A DNA stretch of 64,000 nt, taken from contig QULQ01000008.1 in NCBI GenBank assembly GCA_003490145.1, forward strand, positions 327 through 64,326, in the 5' to 3' direction. The DNA is from Lachnospiraceae bacterium OM04-12BH (GTDB lineage Bacteria; Bacillota; Clostridia; Lachnospirales; Lachnospiraceae). Position numbers and translations under genes: made by a program. This document shows positions 7,054 through 16,719 of this stretch, piece by piece. Each line of letters begins with the position of its first letter. Within the stretch, counting starts at the first letter, position 1. The notes below the pieces were generated by a model that was given only the letters and a program-made list of their open reading frames with translations, searched no databases and was not told the DNA's origin.

Positions 7054-7965
7054 TTAATTTTGTCTTGTGAGCATATCAACGAGCTTGTCCAGGTCATCAT
7101 GGTTGTAGAATTCAATTTCAATTTTTCCTGCACCATTTCCTTTACCACTAATTGAAACCTTTGTACTCAGTTTTTCTTTCAGTCTGTCCTCAATATCCTG
7201 GTAAATAATTTCAAGACTCTTGTCTGTTTCATTTGGTTTTCTTAATTTTGTAGTTGATGGTTTACCAATATTCTTTACCAGCTTCTCTACGTCACGAACA
7301 CTTAATTTCTCATCAAAAATTCTCTGTGCAATATTATATTGCTTTTCCGGATCTTCAATCCCAATTAAAGCTCTTGCATGACCGGTTGAGATCATGCCAT
7401 TAATTATCATCTGTTGAACTTCATCGCAGAGTTTAAGCAGACGCATAGAGTTTGTAACAGCAGTTCTGCTCTTAGATACTCTGTCAGCTACTTCGTCCTG
7501 CTTCAGATTAAACTCTGTTAACAGTCTCTTGTATGCCTGTGCTTCTTCAATAGGATTCAGATCCTCTCGCTGAATATTTTCGATCAGAGATATTTCAACA
7601 ATTTCCTGATCCGTTAGATTCTTGATTATAACAGGAACCTCTTTTAACCCTGCCTTTTTGGCAGCACGCCATCTTCTCTCTCCGGCTATGATCTCATAAT
7701 AGCTTTTCCTATCCTGTACAAGGATCGGCTGCAAAAGTCCAAACTGTTTGATAGATTCAGCCAGTTCTTCCAGTGCATCTTCATCAAAATTTTTTCTGGG
7801 CTGCTCTCTGTTAGGTTCTACCTTTGTAATATTTACAATCGTTTCTCCTTCCAGCTTCTCTGTCTTTTCCTGCCTTGCCTTTGGTTCTGCCTTTTTGGAA
7901 CTGACACTACCGAGTGATTCCGGTATTAAAGCATCCAGTCCCTTTCCCAATCCCCTAGCTGCCAT
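7054..7965 (-). CDS. parB: Chromosome partition protein ParB/Spo0J
   Basis: A 303-residue ParB that loads on parS, spreads as a CTP-dependent clamp and recruits SMC to the origin. Residues about 40-130 carry the CTPase motifs (ELAESIKQFGLLQPILV, GERRWRAAKKAGL and ENIQREDLNPIEEAQAY). A helix-turn-helix for parS follows (LKQDEVADRVSKSRTAVTN), then a C-terminal dimerisation segment. The N terminus carries the RGLGKGLDAL peptide that stimulates ParA in this family. The start lies 3 bases after the parA stop, so the two are coupled. Its two target sites are at 8984 and 9032. Confidence 0.96.
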   Translation of the reverse strand: MAARGLGKGLDALIPESLGSVSSKKAEPKARQEKTEKLEGETIVNITKVEPNREQPRKNFDEDALEELAESIKQFGLLQPILVQDRKSYYEIIAGERRWRAAKKAGLKEVPVIIKNLTDQEIVEISLIENIQREDLNPIEEAQAYKRLLTEFNLKQDEVADRVSKSRTAVTNSMRLLKLCDEVQQMIINGMISTGHARALIGIEDPEKQYNIAQRIFDEKLSVRDVEKLVKNIGKPSTTKLRKPNETDKSLEIIYQDIEDRLKEKLSTKVSISGKGNGAGKIEIEFYNHDDLDKLVDMLTRQN

Positions 7966-7968
7966 ACT

Positions 7969-8736
7969 TTAATCTTCCTTTCTGTTTATCACTTCTTCTG
8001 CTAAAGACATATATGCTTCTGCACCTGCTGATTTTGAATCATACATATTGATCGGTTGTCCATAGCTTGGTGCTTCTGCCAACCTGATATTTCTAGGAAT
8101 CAATGTTTTAAAAACCTTCTGATTTAGATGGCTTTTAACATTTTCAACAACCTGCATAGAAAGATTTGTTCTAGAATCATACATAGTAAATACAACTCCT
8201 TCCATATCCAGATCCGGATTCAGTCTTTCTTTAACCAGATTTACTGTATGTATTAACTGGCTTAATCCTTCCAACGCATAATACTCACATTGAATAGGAA
8301 CAAGAACTGTATCTGCAGTTGTCATGGCATTAATTGTCAACATATTTAAAGAAGGAGGACAATCTATGATAATATAATCATAACTTTCTCTTATCCACTC
8401 TACTTCTCTCTTCAGTATAAATTCCTTTCTGTCTACACCTATCAATTCAATCTCGGCAGCTGCCAGATTTACATTGGAAGGAATAATTGATACTCCGGGA
8501 ATAACATCATTTAAAATACATTCCTTGATAGAGCACTCACTTAAAATCAATTCATAGATTGTGTTATCAAGATCATTCTTTTCTACACCAAATCCACTTG
8601 TTGTATTTCCCTGAGGATCTGTATCTATTACCAGAACCGATTTTCCTTTCTCAGCCAGAGATGCTGATAAATTGATAGAAGTCGTAGTCTTTCCTACTCC
8701 TCCCTTTTGATTTGCGATTGCAATCACTCTTCCCAT
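7969..8736 (-). CDS. parA: Chromosome partition ATPase ParA/Soj
   Basis: A 255-residue Soj-type ParA ATPase. It shows the deviant Walker A motif (ANQKGGVGKTTTSINL, residues 8-23), Walker A' (VLVIDTDPQGN) and Walker B (YIIIDCPPSLNMLTI). ATP-dependent dimers bind DNA nonspecifically and move ParB-bound origins; in Bacillus Soj also controls DnaA. Length and motifs are complete. It heads the parA-parB-DUF4446 run, with a GAAAGGA site before the ATG, and the parS sites lie 250-310 bases upstream. Confidence 0.96.
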   Translation of the reverse strand: MGRVIAIANQKGGVGKTTTSINLSASLAEKGKSVLVIDTDPQGNTTSGFGVEKNDLDNTIYELILSECSIKECILNDVIPGVSIIPSNVNLAAAEIELIGVDRKEFILKREVEWIRESYDYIIIDCPPSLNMLTINAMTTADTVLVPIQCEYYALEGLSQLIHTVNLVKERLNPDLDMEGVVFTMYDSRTNLSMQVVENVKSHLNQKVFKTLIPRNIRLAEAPSYGQPINMYDSKSAGAEAYMSLAEEVINRKED

Positions 8737-8983
8737 AATTAGCTTTTTGTCCTTTCTTTTGGTCAGAACTCTTCTCTCTTTTTCAATTTTTCGTACTTTA
8801 TGATTATATCACTTCTTATTTTTTTATTCTACCGGATTTAAAAACTTGTATTTTTCAATTTTTTAACCCCTATATCTAGTATAGCGTTTTTGATAATAAG
8901 CTATATATAATCAATGTTTCACGACCTTTTTTCTTCTGTTTTTGATGTTTCACAGGTTCTTACTACTAGATTTTGTACTAAAA

Positions 8984-8999
8984 TGTTTCACGTGAAACA
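8984..8999. promoter_or_regulatory. parS site 1
   Basis: A perfect 16-bp palindrome TGTTTCACGTGAAACA, identical to the bacterial parS consensus bound by ParB/Spo0J. Two half-like copies precede it, TGTTTCACG at 8915 and TGTTTCAC at 8946. The gap 8737-9113 otherwise holds the AT-rich parA upstream region. Confidence 0.95.
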
Positions 9000-9031
9000 T
9001 TATCTTGTGTTTTCTTTTTTAGCTTTAAAAA

Positions 9032-9047
9032 TGTTTCACGTGAAACA
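9032..9047. promoter_or_regulatory. parS site 2
   Basis: A second perfect TGTTTCACGTGAAACA, 48 bases from the first. Tandem parS copies near parAB and the origin fit loading of ParB and SMC at this place. Confidence 0.95.
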
Positions 9048-9113
9048 TTTTTATTAATCAAAATATCACTTAAAAAGGATCCGATCAATCAGGTCGTTTT
9101 TCATATGTATAAC

Positions 9114-9153
9114 AAAAAAGAGACATCTACCAGAACCCATGATAGTGTCTCTT
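9114..9153 (-). terminator. Terminator after the response regulator gene
   Basis: On the minus strand AAGAGACA and TGTCTCTT pair around a 24-base interval that pairs further (TATC with GGTA), followed by a T-run. It ends the kinase-regulator transcript before the parS region. Confidence 0.75.
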
Positions 9154-9175
9154 CATTAATCATTATCTTCTATTA

Positions 9176-9823
9176 TTAATTTTCATAAAGATTAACAATA
9201 TTATTCCTGATAGCAAATACTGCAGCCTGTGTTCTATCCGAAGCATCTATCTTTTTAAAGATATTAGAGATATGATTCTTAACTGTTCTTTCACTGATAT
9301 TCAAGTTCACAGCAATTTCTTTATTAAACATACCACAGGCAACCTGTGTAAGGATCTCTACCTCTCTTTTTGTAAGTGATGCAAGCTTTTCCTTATCCAT
9401 ATCCCTGTTGATCAATCTGGAATTAAGAGCAGGAATTAAATTAGGCTGGATATAAGATCCTTCATCAATAACAGCATTAATAGCCTGTTTTAACTCTGCA
9501 GATCCGGAATCTTTTAAAATATATCCATTAGCACCAATATCAACTGCCTTTACAAGGTACTCTACCTCACTATGTACTGTCAGTATTAAAACTTTGAGAG
9601 GATCATTCTTCTCCTTTAATTCCTTCAATACATCAATGCCATTCATATTTGGCATATTAATATCAAGAAGAAGAATATCGGGTTTTACATTCTTCAATTT
9701 TTCAAGACACTCAATTCCATCACTTGCCTCAGCGATTACTTTCATTGATCCATCAAATTCAAGCAGTTGTTTAATACCTTCTCTGATCAAAACATGATCA
9801 TCTGCAAGCATTACATTAATCAT
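9176..9823 (-). CDS. NarL/DegU-type response regulator
   Basis: A 215-residue two-component regulator. The receiver domain (residues 1-120) has the acidic pocket MLADDH, the phospho-acceptor aspartate in ILLLDINMPNMNG, a threonine in ILTVHS, and the lysine in YILKDSG. A LuxR-type helix-turn-helix ends the protein (LTKREVEILTQVACGMFNKEIA, with ISERTVKNHISNIFKK). It should bind DNA as a dimer when phosphorylated by the kinase encoded 38 bases upstream. The closest recognised layout is DegS/DegU or LiaR-like, but the regulon cannot be seen here. Confidence 0.92.
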   Translation of the reverse strand: MINVMLADDHVLIREGIKQLLEFDGSMKVIAEASDGIECLEKLKNVKPDILLLDINMPNMNGIDVLKELKEKNDPLKVLILTVHSEVEYLVKAVDIGANGYILKDSGSAELKQAINAVIDEGSYIQPNLIPALNSRLINRDMDKEKLASLTKREVEILTQVACGMFNKEIAVNLNISERTVKNHISNIFKKIDASDRTQAAVFAIRNNIVNLYEN

Positions 9824-9861
9824 ATGTTTTTATTCCTCCAAGATAAGAAAAGCTAAAATTA

Positions 9862-10857
9862 TTAAGATGAAAAATTATAAGGAAAAGAAATAAATATTCT
9901 TGTTCCTTCCCCAATATTAGAATTTATCTCAAAGATACCGCCAAGAAGAAATACTCTTTCCTGCATAACTGATATGCCAAAATGTTTATCTGCCGGACAG
10001 CCATCTTCCTTAATGAATCCCTTTCCATTATCAATTACTTTGATAATCAGATGATCATCTGTTTTTTTAATAGATAATTCAACTTTGGAACCTTTGGAGT
10101 GTTTTACTGCATTTAACAATGCTTCATGAACTATCCTGTATACTGATACCAAAAATAACTGATAATTCTTCTGATCATTTTCTACCTTTGTATCAAAAAT
10201 ATCAACATCAGATATAAAAGTAAATTCTGGGTTCTGAGTTTTCAGTGTATCAATCAGATTTTCTATACACTGATTAAAACCAAGATCATCAAAGGACATT
10301 GGTCTTAAATCAAACACCGTATCTCTAATCTCATCAATTGCCTTTTTTAGTGTCTGTGAACAGCTTTCCAATTCGAGTTTAGCCTGAATTGGATCTTTAT
10401 CAATATATAAAGAAGATAATTCCAGACCATGAATTAAATGAGTAAGATTCTGAATAGAAGAGTCATGTAACTCCCTGGCAATTCTTCCTCTTTCCTTTTC
10501 CTGCATATCCAGGATAATTAAATGAAGATTACCCTTTGTCTTCTTATGCTCTTCGATTAAAAAAGAAATTCTTTCAATATCTCCTTCTATTTTTCCTATT
10601 TTTTTATAATAGGAATCATTATCGATTTCTATTTTATCTTTTTCCTCTCTGACTTCTTTGATTTCTTCCCTATGTAAACTTTCTGCTGTTCTTGGAGAAA
10701 AAACTTTAAAATCAGATGCTTCTGTCATAGAATCTAAGAAGGTGTTAATTTCTTTAATACGGTTAAGATTTTTAGATAGTTCTTTTTCAATTTTCTTTTT
10801 TTCCTGAAGCCTATCTTTTAAAAGCTCATCCAAGGTCTTCAGTTGATCATCATTCAT
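9862..10857 (-). CDS. Cytosolic DegS-like sensor histidine kinase
   Basis: A 331-residue HisKA_3 kinase without transmembrane segments. Residues 1-115 are strongly helical and charged (coiled coil), as in DegS. The dimerisation and phosphotransfer helix contains ERGRIARELHDSSIQNLTH with the reactive histidine. The DTVFDLRPMSFDDLGF and HEALLNAVKHSKGSKV (N box) segments follow, then DNGKGF (G1 box) and a final glycine-rich segment (IGEGTRIFI). It probably senses a cytosolic signal and phosphorylates the regulator encoded downstream. Its own upstream gap (10858-10983) holds a 20-bp palindrome. Confidence 0.92.
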   Translation of the reverse strand: MNDDQLKTLDELLKDRLQEKKKIEKELSKNLNRIKEINTFLDSMTEASDFKVFSPRTAESLHREEIKEVREEKDKIEIDNDSYYKKIGKIEGDIERISFLIEEHKKTKGNLHLIILDMQEKERGRIARELHDSSIQNLTHLIHGLELSSLYIDKDPIQAKLELESCSQTLKKAIDEIRDTVFDLRPMSFDDLGFNQCIENLIDTLKTQNPEFTFISDVDIFDTKVENDQKNYQLFLVSVYRIVHEALLNAVKHSKGSKVELSIKKTDDHLIIKVIDNGKGFIKEDGCPADKHFGISVMQERVFLLGGIFEINSNIGEGTRIFISFPYNFSS

Positions 10858-10963
10858 GAGATATTATCCTAATCTAAGAATATAAAAATAATATATTCTA
10901 TCATATACTAATTTCGACAATAAGAAAAGAAAAATTTTTCTTATACTTACCACAGAACATATA

Positions 10964-10983
10964 ATATGACATTAATGTCATAT
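10964..10983. promoter_or_regulatory. Perfect 20-bp palindrome between rsmG and kinase gene
   Basis: ATATGACATT is followed directly by AATGTCATAT, beginning at the base after the rsmG stop codon. No T-run follows, so a dyad operator for the kinase-regulator transcript is as likely as an RNA hairpin. The rest of the gap to 10858 is AT-rich, with a second A/T palindrome around 10929-10944. Confidence 0.45.
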
Positions 10984-11712
10984 TTAAGAAATTGGTTCCT
11001 TTGAAGGCAGTCCTGCTTTTCTTGGATACTTTCCCGGTGTAGCTGATTTCTTTTTTATAACAAAAAGATTTCTGTAAATATCAGAATCTGGAAGCTCAAA
11101 GGTAACCTGATTTTCATACTCGCCGCCAAGAACAGAAATGGCTTTCCCCGAAACCTCAAATTCTTCTGAAACCTTTTCTGACTTATAGGAAATAAATCGG
11201 CCATTCTTTTTTACAAAAGGAAGGCAATATTCTGACAGGGTAGCCAGATTGGCAACTGCCCTGGAAACACAGAGATCAAAGCTTTCTCTGTATTCTTTAT
11301 TTTGGGCAAAATCTTCTGCTCTTCCATGCACGGCAGTAATGTCCGTAAGCTGCAGCTTACTAATCACTTCCTTCAGAAAATTTACTCTTTTATTCAATGA
11401 ATCCAGGAGAACAACAGAAATATTTGGAAAAACAATTTTCAGAGGAATACCTGGAAATCCTGCCCCCGTTCCTATGTCGATCATTCTGTATTTTTTTTCT
11501 CCAAGATCCGGAATAGCACGGATCAAAGAAACACTGTCTGTAAAATGTTTCTTCAGTACTTCATCAAAATCTGTAATTGCTGTCAGATTCATAAAAGAAT
11601 TCCATTCAATGAGCATATTATAATATAAAAGAAACTGCTCTTCCATCTCTGCAGTAAGTTCTATTCCAAACTCATTCAAATCTTTTTTTAACTGTAAAAA
11701 ATCTTTTTTCAA
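10984..11712 (-). CDS. rsmG: 16S rRNA m7G527 methyltransferase RsmG
   Basis: A 242-residue SAM-dependent methyltransferase (formerly GidB) that makes m7G527 in 16S rRNA. The SAM-binding loop is MIDIGTGAGFPGIPLKI, followed by VVLLDSLNKRVNFLKEV and a CVSRAVANL segment. The start is a TTG one base after the mnmG stop, so it is translationally coupled to mnmG, the usual gidA-gidB arrangement. The length is normal, and the basic tail (KKKSATPGKYPRKAGLPSK) is typical. Confidence 0.96.
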   Translation of the reverse strand: MKKDFLQLKKDLNEFGIELTAEMEEQFLLYYNMLIEWNSFMNLTAITDFDEVLKKHFTDSVSLIRAIPDLGEKKYRMIDIGTGAGFPGIPLKIVFPNISVVLLDSLNKRVNFLKEVISKLQLTDITAVHGRAEDFAQNKEYRESFDLCVSRAVANLATLSEYCLPFVKKNGRFISYKSEKVSEEFEVSGKAISVLGGEYENQVTFELPDSDIYRNLFVIKKKSATPGKYPRKAGLPSKEPIS

Positions 11713-11713
11713 A

Positions 11714-13642
11714 TTATTCTACCTTATCTTTCCTGTTATATTGTTCCAGATAAACCAGAAGAACAGAAACATCTGCAGGTGATACACCGGAAATCCGGGA
11801 TGCCTGTCCAATTGACATCGGATGAAAGCTTTTCAGCTTCTGTCTTGCTTCAATTCGAAGGCTCGGTACACTGTCATAATCGATATCAGCAGGAATCTTC
11901 TTTCTTTCCATCTTTTTAAACTGTTCTACCTGTCGAAGCTGACGTTCAATATATCCTTCATATTTAATTTCGATCTCTACCTGTTCAATCACATCTGCAG
12001 GAAGGGAAGGTCTGTCCGGATCAATTTCAGAAAGAATATCATAGCTAAGCTCCGGTCTGCATACAAGCTCTGCCAGATTACTTCCTGTTTTCAATGTAGA
12101 GCTGTTATGTCTTATCAGGAAATCCTGATTTTCCTTAGAAGCACCTACCGTATGCTCCTTCATACGACAGATTTCTTCTTTTATCATCTGTTTCTTTTTC
12201 AGAAGTGACTGATACTGCTCTTCACTGATAAGTCCGATCTGATATCCTTTTTCCCGGAGGCGGAGATCTGCATTATCCTGGCGGAGAAGAAGTCTGTATT
12301 CAGCCCTTGAAGTCATCATTCTGTAAGGTTCATTATTTTCTTTTGTTACAAGGTCGTCGATCAGAACTCCTATGTAGGCTTCCGATCTGTCCAGGATGAT
12401 CTGCTCTCTCGAAAGAAGAAACATGGCCGCATTCACACCGGCCATAAATCCCTGAACAGCAGCTTCCTCATATCCACTGCTTCCATTCAGCTGACCACCA
12501 CTGTAGAGTCCTTTCACATCCTTGAAACGTAAAGTAGGATAAAGCTGCTTTGGATTGATACAATCATACTCAATCGCATAGGCATTTCTTACAATCTTGC
12601 AATGCTCCAGTCCCGGAACTGTCCGGTACATGGCAAGCTGTACATCCTCCGGCAGTGATGAGGACATACCTCCTACGTACATTTCATTTGTATGGAGTCC
12701 TTCTGGCTCCATAAATACCTGATGTCTTTCTTTTTCGGCAAATTTAACAACCTTATCTTCAATTGAAGGACAATATCTTGGTCCGGTTCCTTCTATAATT
12801 CCTGCATAAATAGGAGATCTGTCCAGATTTGCCCTGATGATCTCATGCGTTCTTTCATTGGTATAAGTCAGATAACAAGACACCTGGTCAATCTGTACAT
12901 CCTCCGGATTGGTAGAAAAAGAAAAGGGAACAACTCTCTCATCACCAAATTGTTCTTCCATTTTGGAAAAATCAATACTTCTTCGATCCATCCTGGCAGG
13001 TGTTCCTGTTTTAAACCTTCTCATCTCTATACCCATCTCTTCCAGAGAAGCTGTCAGATGAGTCGCTGCCATCAGACCATTAGGTCCTGTATGAGTAATT
13101 GCTTCACCACAAAGACATCTTGCATTCAGATAAGTTCCTGTACAGAGTACCACTGCCCTGCATTCATAAATGGCACCAGTAAAGGTTTTCACACCGACAA
13201 TCTTCTTCGTGGCATTGTCATCAGAATTTGTATTTTCTTCCCAGAGAAGCTCGCAGATTTCTGCCTGTTTGATAGTAAGATGATCCTGGTTCTCCAGAAC
13301 CTTTCTCATAGCTCTGCTGTATTCTGCTTTATCTGCCTGGGCACGAAGAGAATGAACAGCAGGACCTTTGGAAACATTCAGCATCTTTGACTGAATAAAG
13401 GTCTTATCAATATTCTTACCCATCTCTCCGCCAAGTGCATCCAGCTCCCTGACAAGATGTCCCTTGGAGGAACCACCAATATTAGGATTGCAGGGCATCA
13501 AAGCAATACTGTCCACACTCACTGTAAAGATAACAGTCTCAAGACCAAGCCTTGCACAGGCAAGCGCTGCCTCACAGCCTGCATGACCGGCACCAACAAC
13601 ACATACATCAACTTTTTCTCTGATACCAGAAGTTTTTAACAT
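11714..13642 (-). CDS. mnmG: tRNA wobble-uridine modification enzyme MnmG
   Basis: A 642-residue FAD protein (GidA). With MnmE it installs carboxymethylaminomethyl groups at U34 of several tRNAs. The dinucleotide-binding start is [21 protein letters not shown], and family blocks include [32 protein letters not shown] and [18 protein letters not shown]. The C-terminal helical domain that contacts MnmE and tRNA is complete (residues about 550-642). It is separated from mnmE by the two unrelated metabolic genes at 13686-15248, an uncommon insertion. Confidence 0.97.
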   Translation of the reverse strand: MLKTSGIREKVDVCVVGAGHAGCEAALACARLGLETVIFTVSVDSIALMPCNPNIGGSSKGHLVRELDALGGEMGKNIDKTFIQSKMLNVSKGPAVHSLRAQADKAEYSRAMRKVLENQDHLTIKQAEICELLWEENTNSDDNATKKIVGVKTFTGAIYECRAVVLCTGTYLNARCLCGEAITHTGPNGLMAATHLTASLEEMGIEMRRFKTGTPARMDRRSIDFSKMEEQFGDERVVPFSFSTNPEDVQIDQVSCYLTYTNERTHEIIRANLDRSPIYAGIIEGTGPRYCPSIEDKVVKFAEKERHQVFMEPEGLHTNEMYVGGMSSSLPEDVQLAMYRTVPGLEHCKIVRNAYAIEYDCINPKQLYPTLRFKDVKGLYSGGQLNGSSGYEEAAVQGFMAGVNAAMFLLSREQIILDRSEAYIGVLIDDLVTKENNEPYRMMTSRAEYRLLLRQDNADLRLREKGYQIGLISEEQYQSLLKKKQMIKEEICRMKEHTVGASKENQDFLIRHNSSTLKTGSNLAELVCRPELSYDILSEIDPDRPSLPADVIEQVEIEIKYEGYIERQLRQVEQFKKMERKKIPADIDYDSVPSLRIEARQKLKSFHPMSIGQASRISGVSPADVSVLLVYLEQYNRKDKVE

Positions 13643-13685
13643 GGAAATCTATATCCTCATTTCTTCCTGAAAACAAACCTGAAAA

Positions 13686-14390
13686 CTATTTAACTTCAAT
13701 GCAGGTAAAATCTTCATTTCTACGGTTTACAGGCACAGCCCATCTTACTGCATTGGTTAAGATCCTCTGTATCTGCGGATTATAATAAGTAGGATATTCC
13801 TCATGTCCCGGCTGGAAATAAAAGATCTTTCCATTTCCTCTTAAAAATACACATCCACTCCGGAAAACCTCCTGATTGGAAAACCATCCGAGAAATACAA
13901 TATCATCAGGCTTTGGAATATCAAAATACTCTCCGTACATTTCCTCTTCCTCCAGAAATACAGGTTCTGTAATTCCTTCTGCAATAGGATGAGAGGGATT
14001 GATACAGATCAGCTTTTCCCTTTCACCATGCTTCCAGCGCAGTGTCATGGAAGTACCAAGAAGAAGCTTTAACGGTTTACTGTAATGAGCCGCGTGAAGT
14101 GGAATGAACCCCATGCCATTCAAAACATGTCTTTTCACTCTTTCTGCATTTTCATCTGTTACCTTATCATGAGACTGATGGCCCCACCAGAGCAGTACAT
14201 CTGTATTCTTCAGAATTTCTTCTGTCAGTCCCTGTCCCTCTGACTGCAGAGTCACACATCTGACCTGCATATCCTCATTTTTGGAAAGAAAATCTGAAAG
14301 ACATACATGAATTCCATCCGGATAAATCTTTTTAACCTCTTCATACATTTTTTCTTCTTCAAATTCATTCCATATTGTTACTCTTATCAT
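13686..14390 (-). CDS. ThuA-like domain protein
   Basis: A 234-residue protein of the ThuA-like family, a class I glutamine-amidotransferase fold found with sugar or polyol catabolic genes. Visible blocks are VLLWWGHQSHDKV, FIPLHAAHYSKPLKLLLG, a HPIAEGI motif and the C-terminal GKIFYFQPGHEEYPTYYNP. There is no cysteine nucleophile at the glutaminase position, as expected for ThuA proteins, whose reaction is poorly known. I prefer the ATG at 14388-14390 (GTGAGGA site, 9-base spacing) over a TTG three codons earlier. It lies beside a TIM-barrel sugar isomerase-like gene, so both may serve one carbohydrate pathway; that is inference. Confidence 0.8.
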   Translation of the reverse strand: MIRVTIWNEFEEEKMYEEVKKIYPDGIHVCLSDFLSKNEDMQVRCVTLQSEGQGLTEEILKNTDVLLWWGHQSHDKVTDENAERVKRHVLNGMGFIPLHAAHYSKPLKLLLGTSMTLRWKHGEREKLICINPSHPIAEGITEPVFLEEEEMYGEYFDIPKPDDIVFLGWFSNQEVFRSGCVFLRGNGKIFYFQPGHEEYPTYYNPQIQRILTNAVRWAVPVNRRNEDFTCIEVK

Positions 14391-14426
14391 AACAGACAAT
14401 CCTCACAATTTTATCTATTCTAACGG

Positions 14427-15248
14427 TCATAAACAGAAATTTTTTAAATAAGCTGCTGATCTTTCCATGTCTGATAACTGATCTAAGGATCCAAAATGCT
14501 CTATTGATAAATATCCATCATATCCACTTGCAATGATCTGATCCAAAATTTCCTTCATCTGGATACATCCACTTCCTACTGCACAGGAATACATTTTCTT
14601 TCCATCAACAGTTTCCTTCGGTTCTTCTCCTTCCTTTGCAGTGAAGCTTCTGTCCTTACAATGGACATGCCGGATCCTGTCAATAAACAGCGGAAGAACT
14701 TTCAGGGAATCTTCTCCGCTGTAAAGAAAATTACCTGTGTCAAAGGCACAGTAAAGATCAGGAATTCTTTTAAGGAAAACAGAAAGCTGTTCTGCAGTGG
14801 CAAAAGGCGCTTCCTTTCCATCAAAATCTTCCAGTACGACCATGATATTTCTTCTCTTAGCATATCCACAGATATCCTTAAGAGCCATTATCATTTTATC
14901 TAATTTTTTCTGATAAAGAAAGGGGATAAACTCGACTTTCTTCAAAAAACCAGGAATCAGCATTATCCTTCTGATATCATGCTTTTCTGCAAAGTCAACC
15001 ATTCTCCTTCCATCTTCCACTGTATTCCCATGAGCAAAATCAAAAAATCCATACATACAGCTTATAGAAAAATCTGCTTCCTTTAAATTTTTGAAAAGAG
15101 AAGCTTCTTCCTTTACAGCCCTTTCATAATCAAGCTCTACAGCATCTATGCCAAAGGACCTTATATTTTGATAAATGTTCTTTACTGGTTTAATATGATT
15201 CTGCCTTGCCGCCTCTTCAATATGATCATAAAAAACAGCTATTTTCAT
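14427..15248 (-). CDS. Sugar phosphate isomerase/epimerase-like TIM barrel
   Basis: A protein of about 273 residues of the AP-endonuclease-2/xylose-isomerase-like TIM barrel family. Metal-site signs are the glutamate in MVVLEDFDG, CAFDTGNFLYSGED, RHVHCKDRSF and a terminal YLSIEHFGS. Members act as sugar or inositol isomerases or epimerases; the substrate cannot be told. An ATG four codons upstream (15260) touches the AGAGGA site directly, so the ATG at 15246-15248 (12-base spacing) seems better, though the choice is uncertain. It begins close behind mnmE and precedes the ThuA-like gene, which suggests one transcript. Confidence 0.8.
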   Translation of the reverse strand: MKIAVFYDHIEEAARQNHIKPVKNIYQNIRSFGIDAVELDYERAVKEEASLFKNLKEADFSISCMYGFFDFAHGNTVEDGRRMVDFAEKHDIRRIMLIPGFLKKVEFIPFLYQKKLDKMIMALKDICGYAKRRNIMVVLEDFDGKEAPFATAEQLSVFLKRIPDLYCAFDTGNFLYSGEDSLKVLPLFIDRIRHVHCKDRSFTAKEGEEPKETVDGKKMYSCAVGSGCIQMKEILDQIIASGYDGYLSIEHFGSLDQLSDMERSAAYLKNFCL

Positions 15249-15266
15249 CTTTATATCCATTCCTCT

Positions 15267-16652
15267 CTATTTACCCATACAGAATTTGGAAAATATCTCG
15301 TTTACAAGATCGTCTGAAACTTCTTCTCCAATAATAGATCCAAGAGAAGTATAAGCGCTCATCAGGTCAATGGAATAAAAATCTTCCGGCATATGATTTT
15401 CAATACTTTGCTTTACCTGCTTTAAGCTTTCCAGTGTCCGAAGCAATGCTTCCTTATGACGCATATTAGTAATGACCACTTCCTGATCCGGATTAATCTT
15501 TCCTGTGAAAAACATATCCTTTACAGTATTTTCAAAAAGATCAATTCCTGTAGCATCCTTTGTTGAGGTTCTTATCATAACAGAATCCTTTCCTGCCATT
15601 TCAAGAAGATCATCCTCTTTAATAACAGAAGGAAGATCTGTTTTATTCAGAAGGATCACTGATTTTTTATCATGGATCATTTCAAAAATCATCTGGTCAT
15701 TGCCGTCCAGGGGAACCGATGCATCTACCACATAAATAATAAGATCCGCGTCCATGGCTGCCTTTCTGGCTCTTTCCACACCGATTTTTTCCACAGTATC
15801 CTCTGTATCACGGATTCCCGCAGTATCAATCACATTCAGGCTGATTCCATGAAGATTGATATTTTCTTCCAGAACATCCCTTGTTGTTCCTGCAATATCC
15901 GTAACGATCGCTTTTTCTTCACCAGCAAGAATATTCAGAAGTGAGGACTTTCCGGCATTTGGTTTTCCAACAATGACAGTTTTGATCCCTTCCTTCATGA
16001 TCCTTCCACTGTCTGCAGACTGTAGTAGGTTATCCACAGCTTTTATTAAAAAATCTGTTTTTATCAACAATTTGTCAGGATAATCATCAAGACTGATATG
16101 TTCAGGATCATCCAGGGCAGATTCTATAAATGCAATCTCATAAATAATATCAGAACGAAGCTGCTTTACCTTCTCTGATACTTTTCCCCGAAGCTGTCCT
16201 ACTGAGCTTTTCAGTGCCATATCATTTTTGGAAGAAATCACATCCATAACTGCTTCTGCTTCTGAAAGATCGATCCTTCCATTTAAAAAAGCACGTTTTG
16301 TAAATTCACCCGGTTCTGCCAGTCTGGCTCCATTCGTTATCACAAGCTGCAATATCCTGTTCATCACAAGCATACCACCATGGCAGTTAATTTCTACTGT
16401 ATCTTCAGTTGTGAAGCTTCTTGGACTTTTCATGACACTTACCATAGCTTCATCAACAGTTTCTTCTCCATCCTTAATAAAGCCATAATGAATCGTATGA
16501 CTTTCTGCATCCTTTATTTTAATATTTTTATTTGCCGGTAAAAAAATTCTCTCAGCTACAGCAAAGGATTCTGATCCGCTGATCCTGATGATTCCAATTC
16601 CTGAATTTGTCATACCGGTTGCAATTGCCGCAATTGTATCTGAATTATACAT
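15267..16652 (-). CDS. mnmE: tRNA modification GTPase MnmE
   Basis: A 461-residue GTPase (TrmE) that works with MnmG on tRNA U34. The N-terminal tetrahydrofolate-binding domain begins DTIAAIATGMTNSGIGIIRI. The inserted G domain shows P-loop GKPNAGKSSLLN, switch region GTTRDVLEE, DTAGIRDTEDTVEKIG and NKTD. The C-terminal FCMGK motif with its catalytic cysteine ends the protein. It starts 22 bases after the jag terminator, so it may have its own start or depend on readthrough. Confidence 0.97.
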   Translation of the reverse strand: MYNSDTIAAIATGMTNSGIGIIRISGSESFAVAERIFLPANKNIKIKDAESHTIHYGFIKDGEETVDEAMVSVMKSPRSFTTEDTVEINCHGGMLVMNRILQLVITNGARLAEPGEFTKRAFLNGRIDLSEAEAVMDVISSKNDMALKSSVGQLRGKVSEKVKQLRSDIIYEIAFIESALDDPEHISLDDYPDKLLIKTDFLIKAVDNLLQSADSGRIMKEGIKTVIVGKPNAGKSSLLNILAGEEKAIVTDIAGTTRDVLEENINLHGISLNVIDTAGIRDTEDTVEKIGVERARKAAMDADLIIYVVDASVPLDGNDQMIFEMIHDKKSVILLNKTDLPSVIKEDDLLEMAGKDSVMIRTSTKDATGIDLFENTVKDMFFTGKINPDQEVVITNMRHKEALLRTLESLKQVKQSIENHMPEDFYSIDLMSAYTSLGSIIGEEVSDDLVNEIFSKFCMGK

Positions 16653-16674
16653 TTTTTTCCTTTTCCATTTAAAA

Positions 16675-16712
16675 GAAAAAGCCGGGGCAAATATGATATC
16701 TGCCCCAGCTTT
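16675..16712 (-). terminator. Terminator after jag
   Basis: On the minus strand AGCTGGGGCA and TTGCCCCGGCT pair with GC-rich arms around a 10-base loop and are followed by a short T-run. This should end the rpmH-to-jag transcript. Confidence 0.85.
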
Positions 16713-16719
16713 CAGCGTC

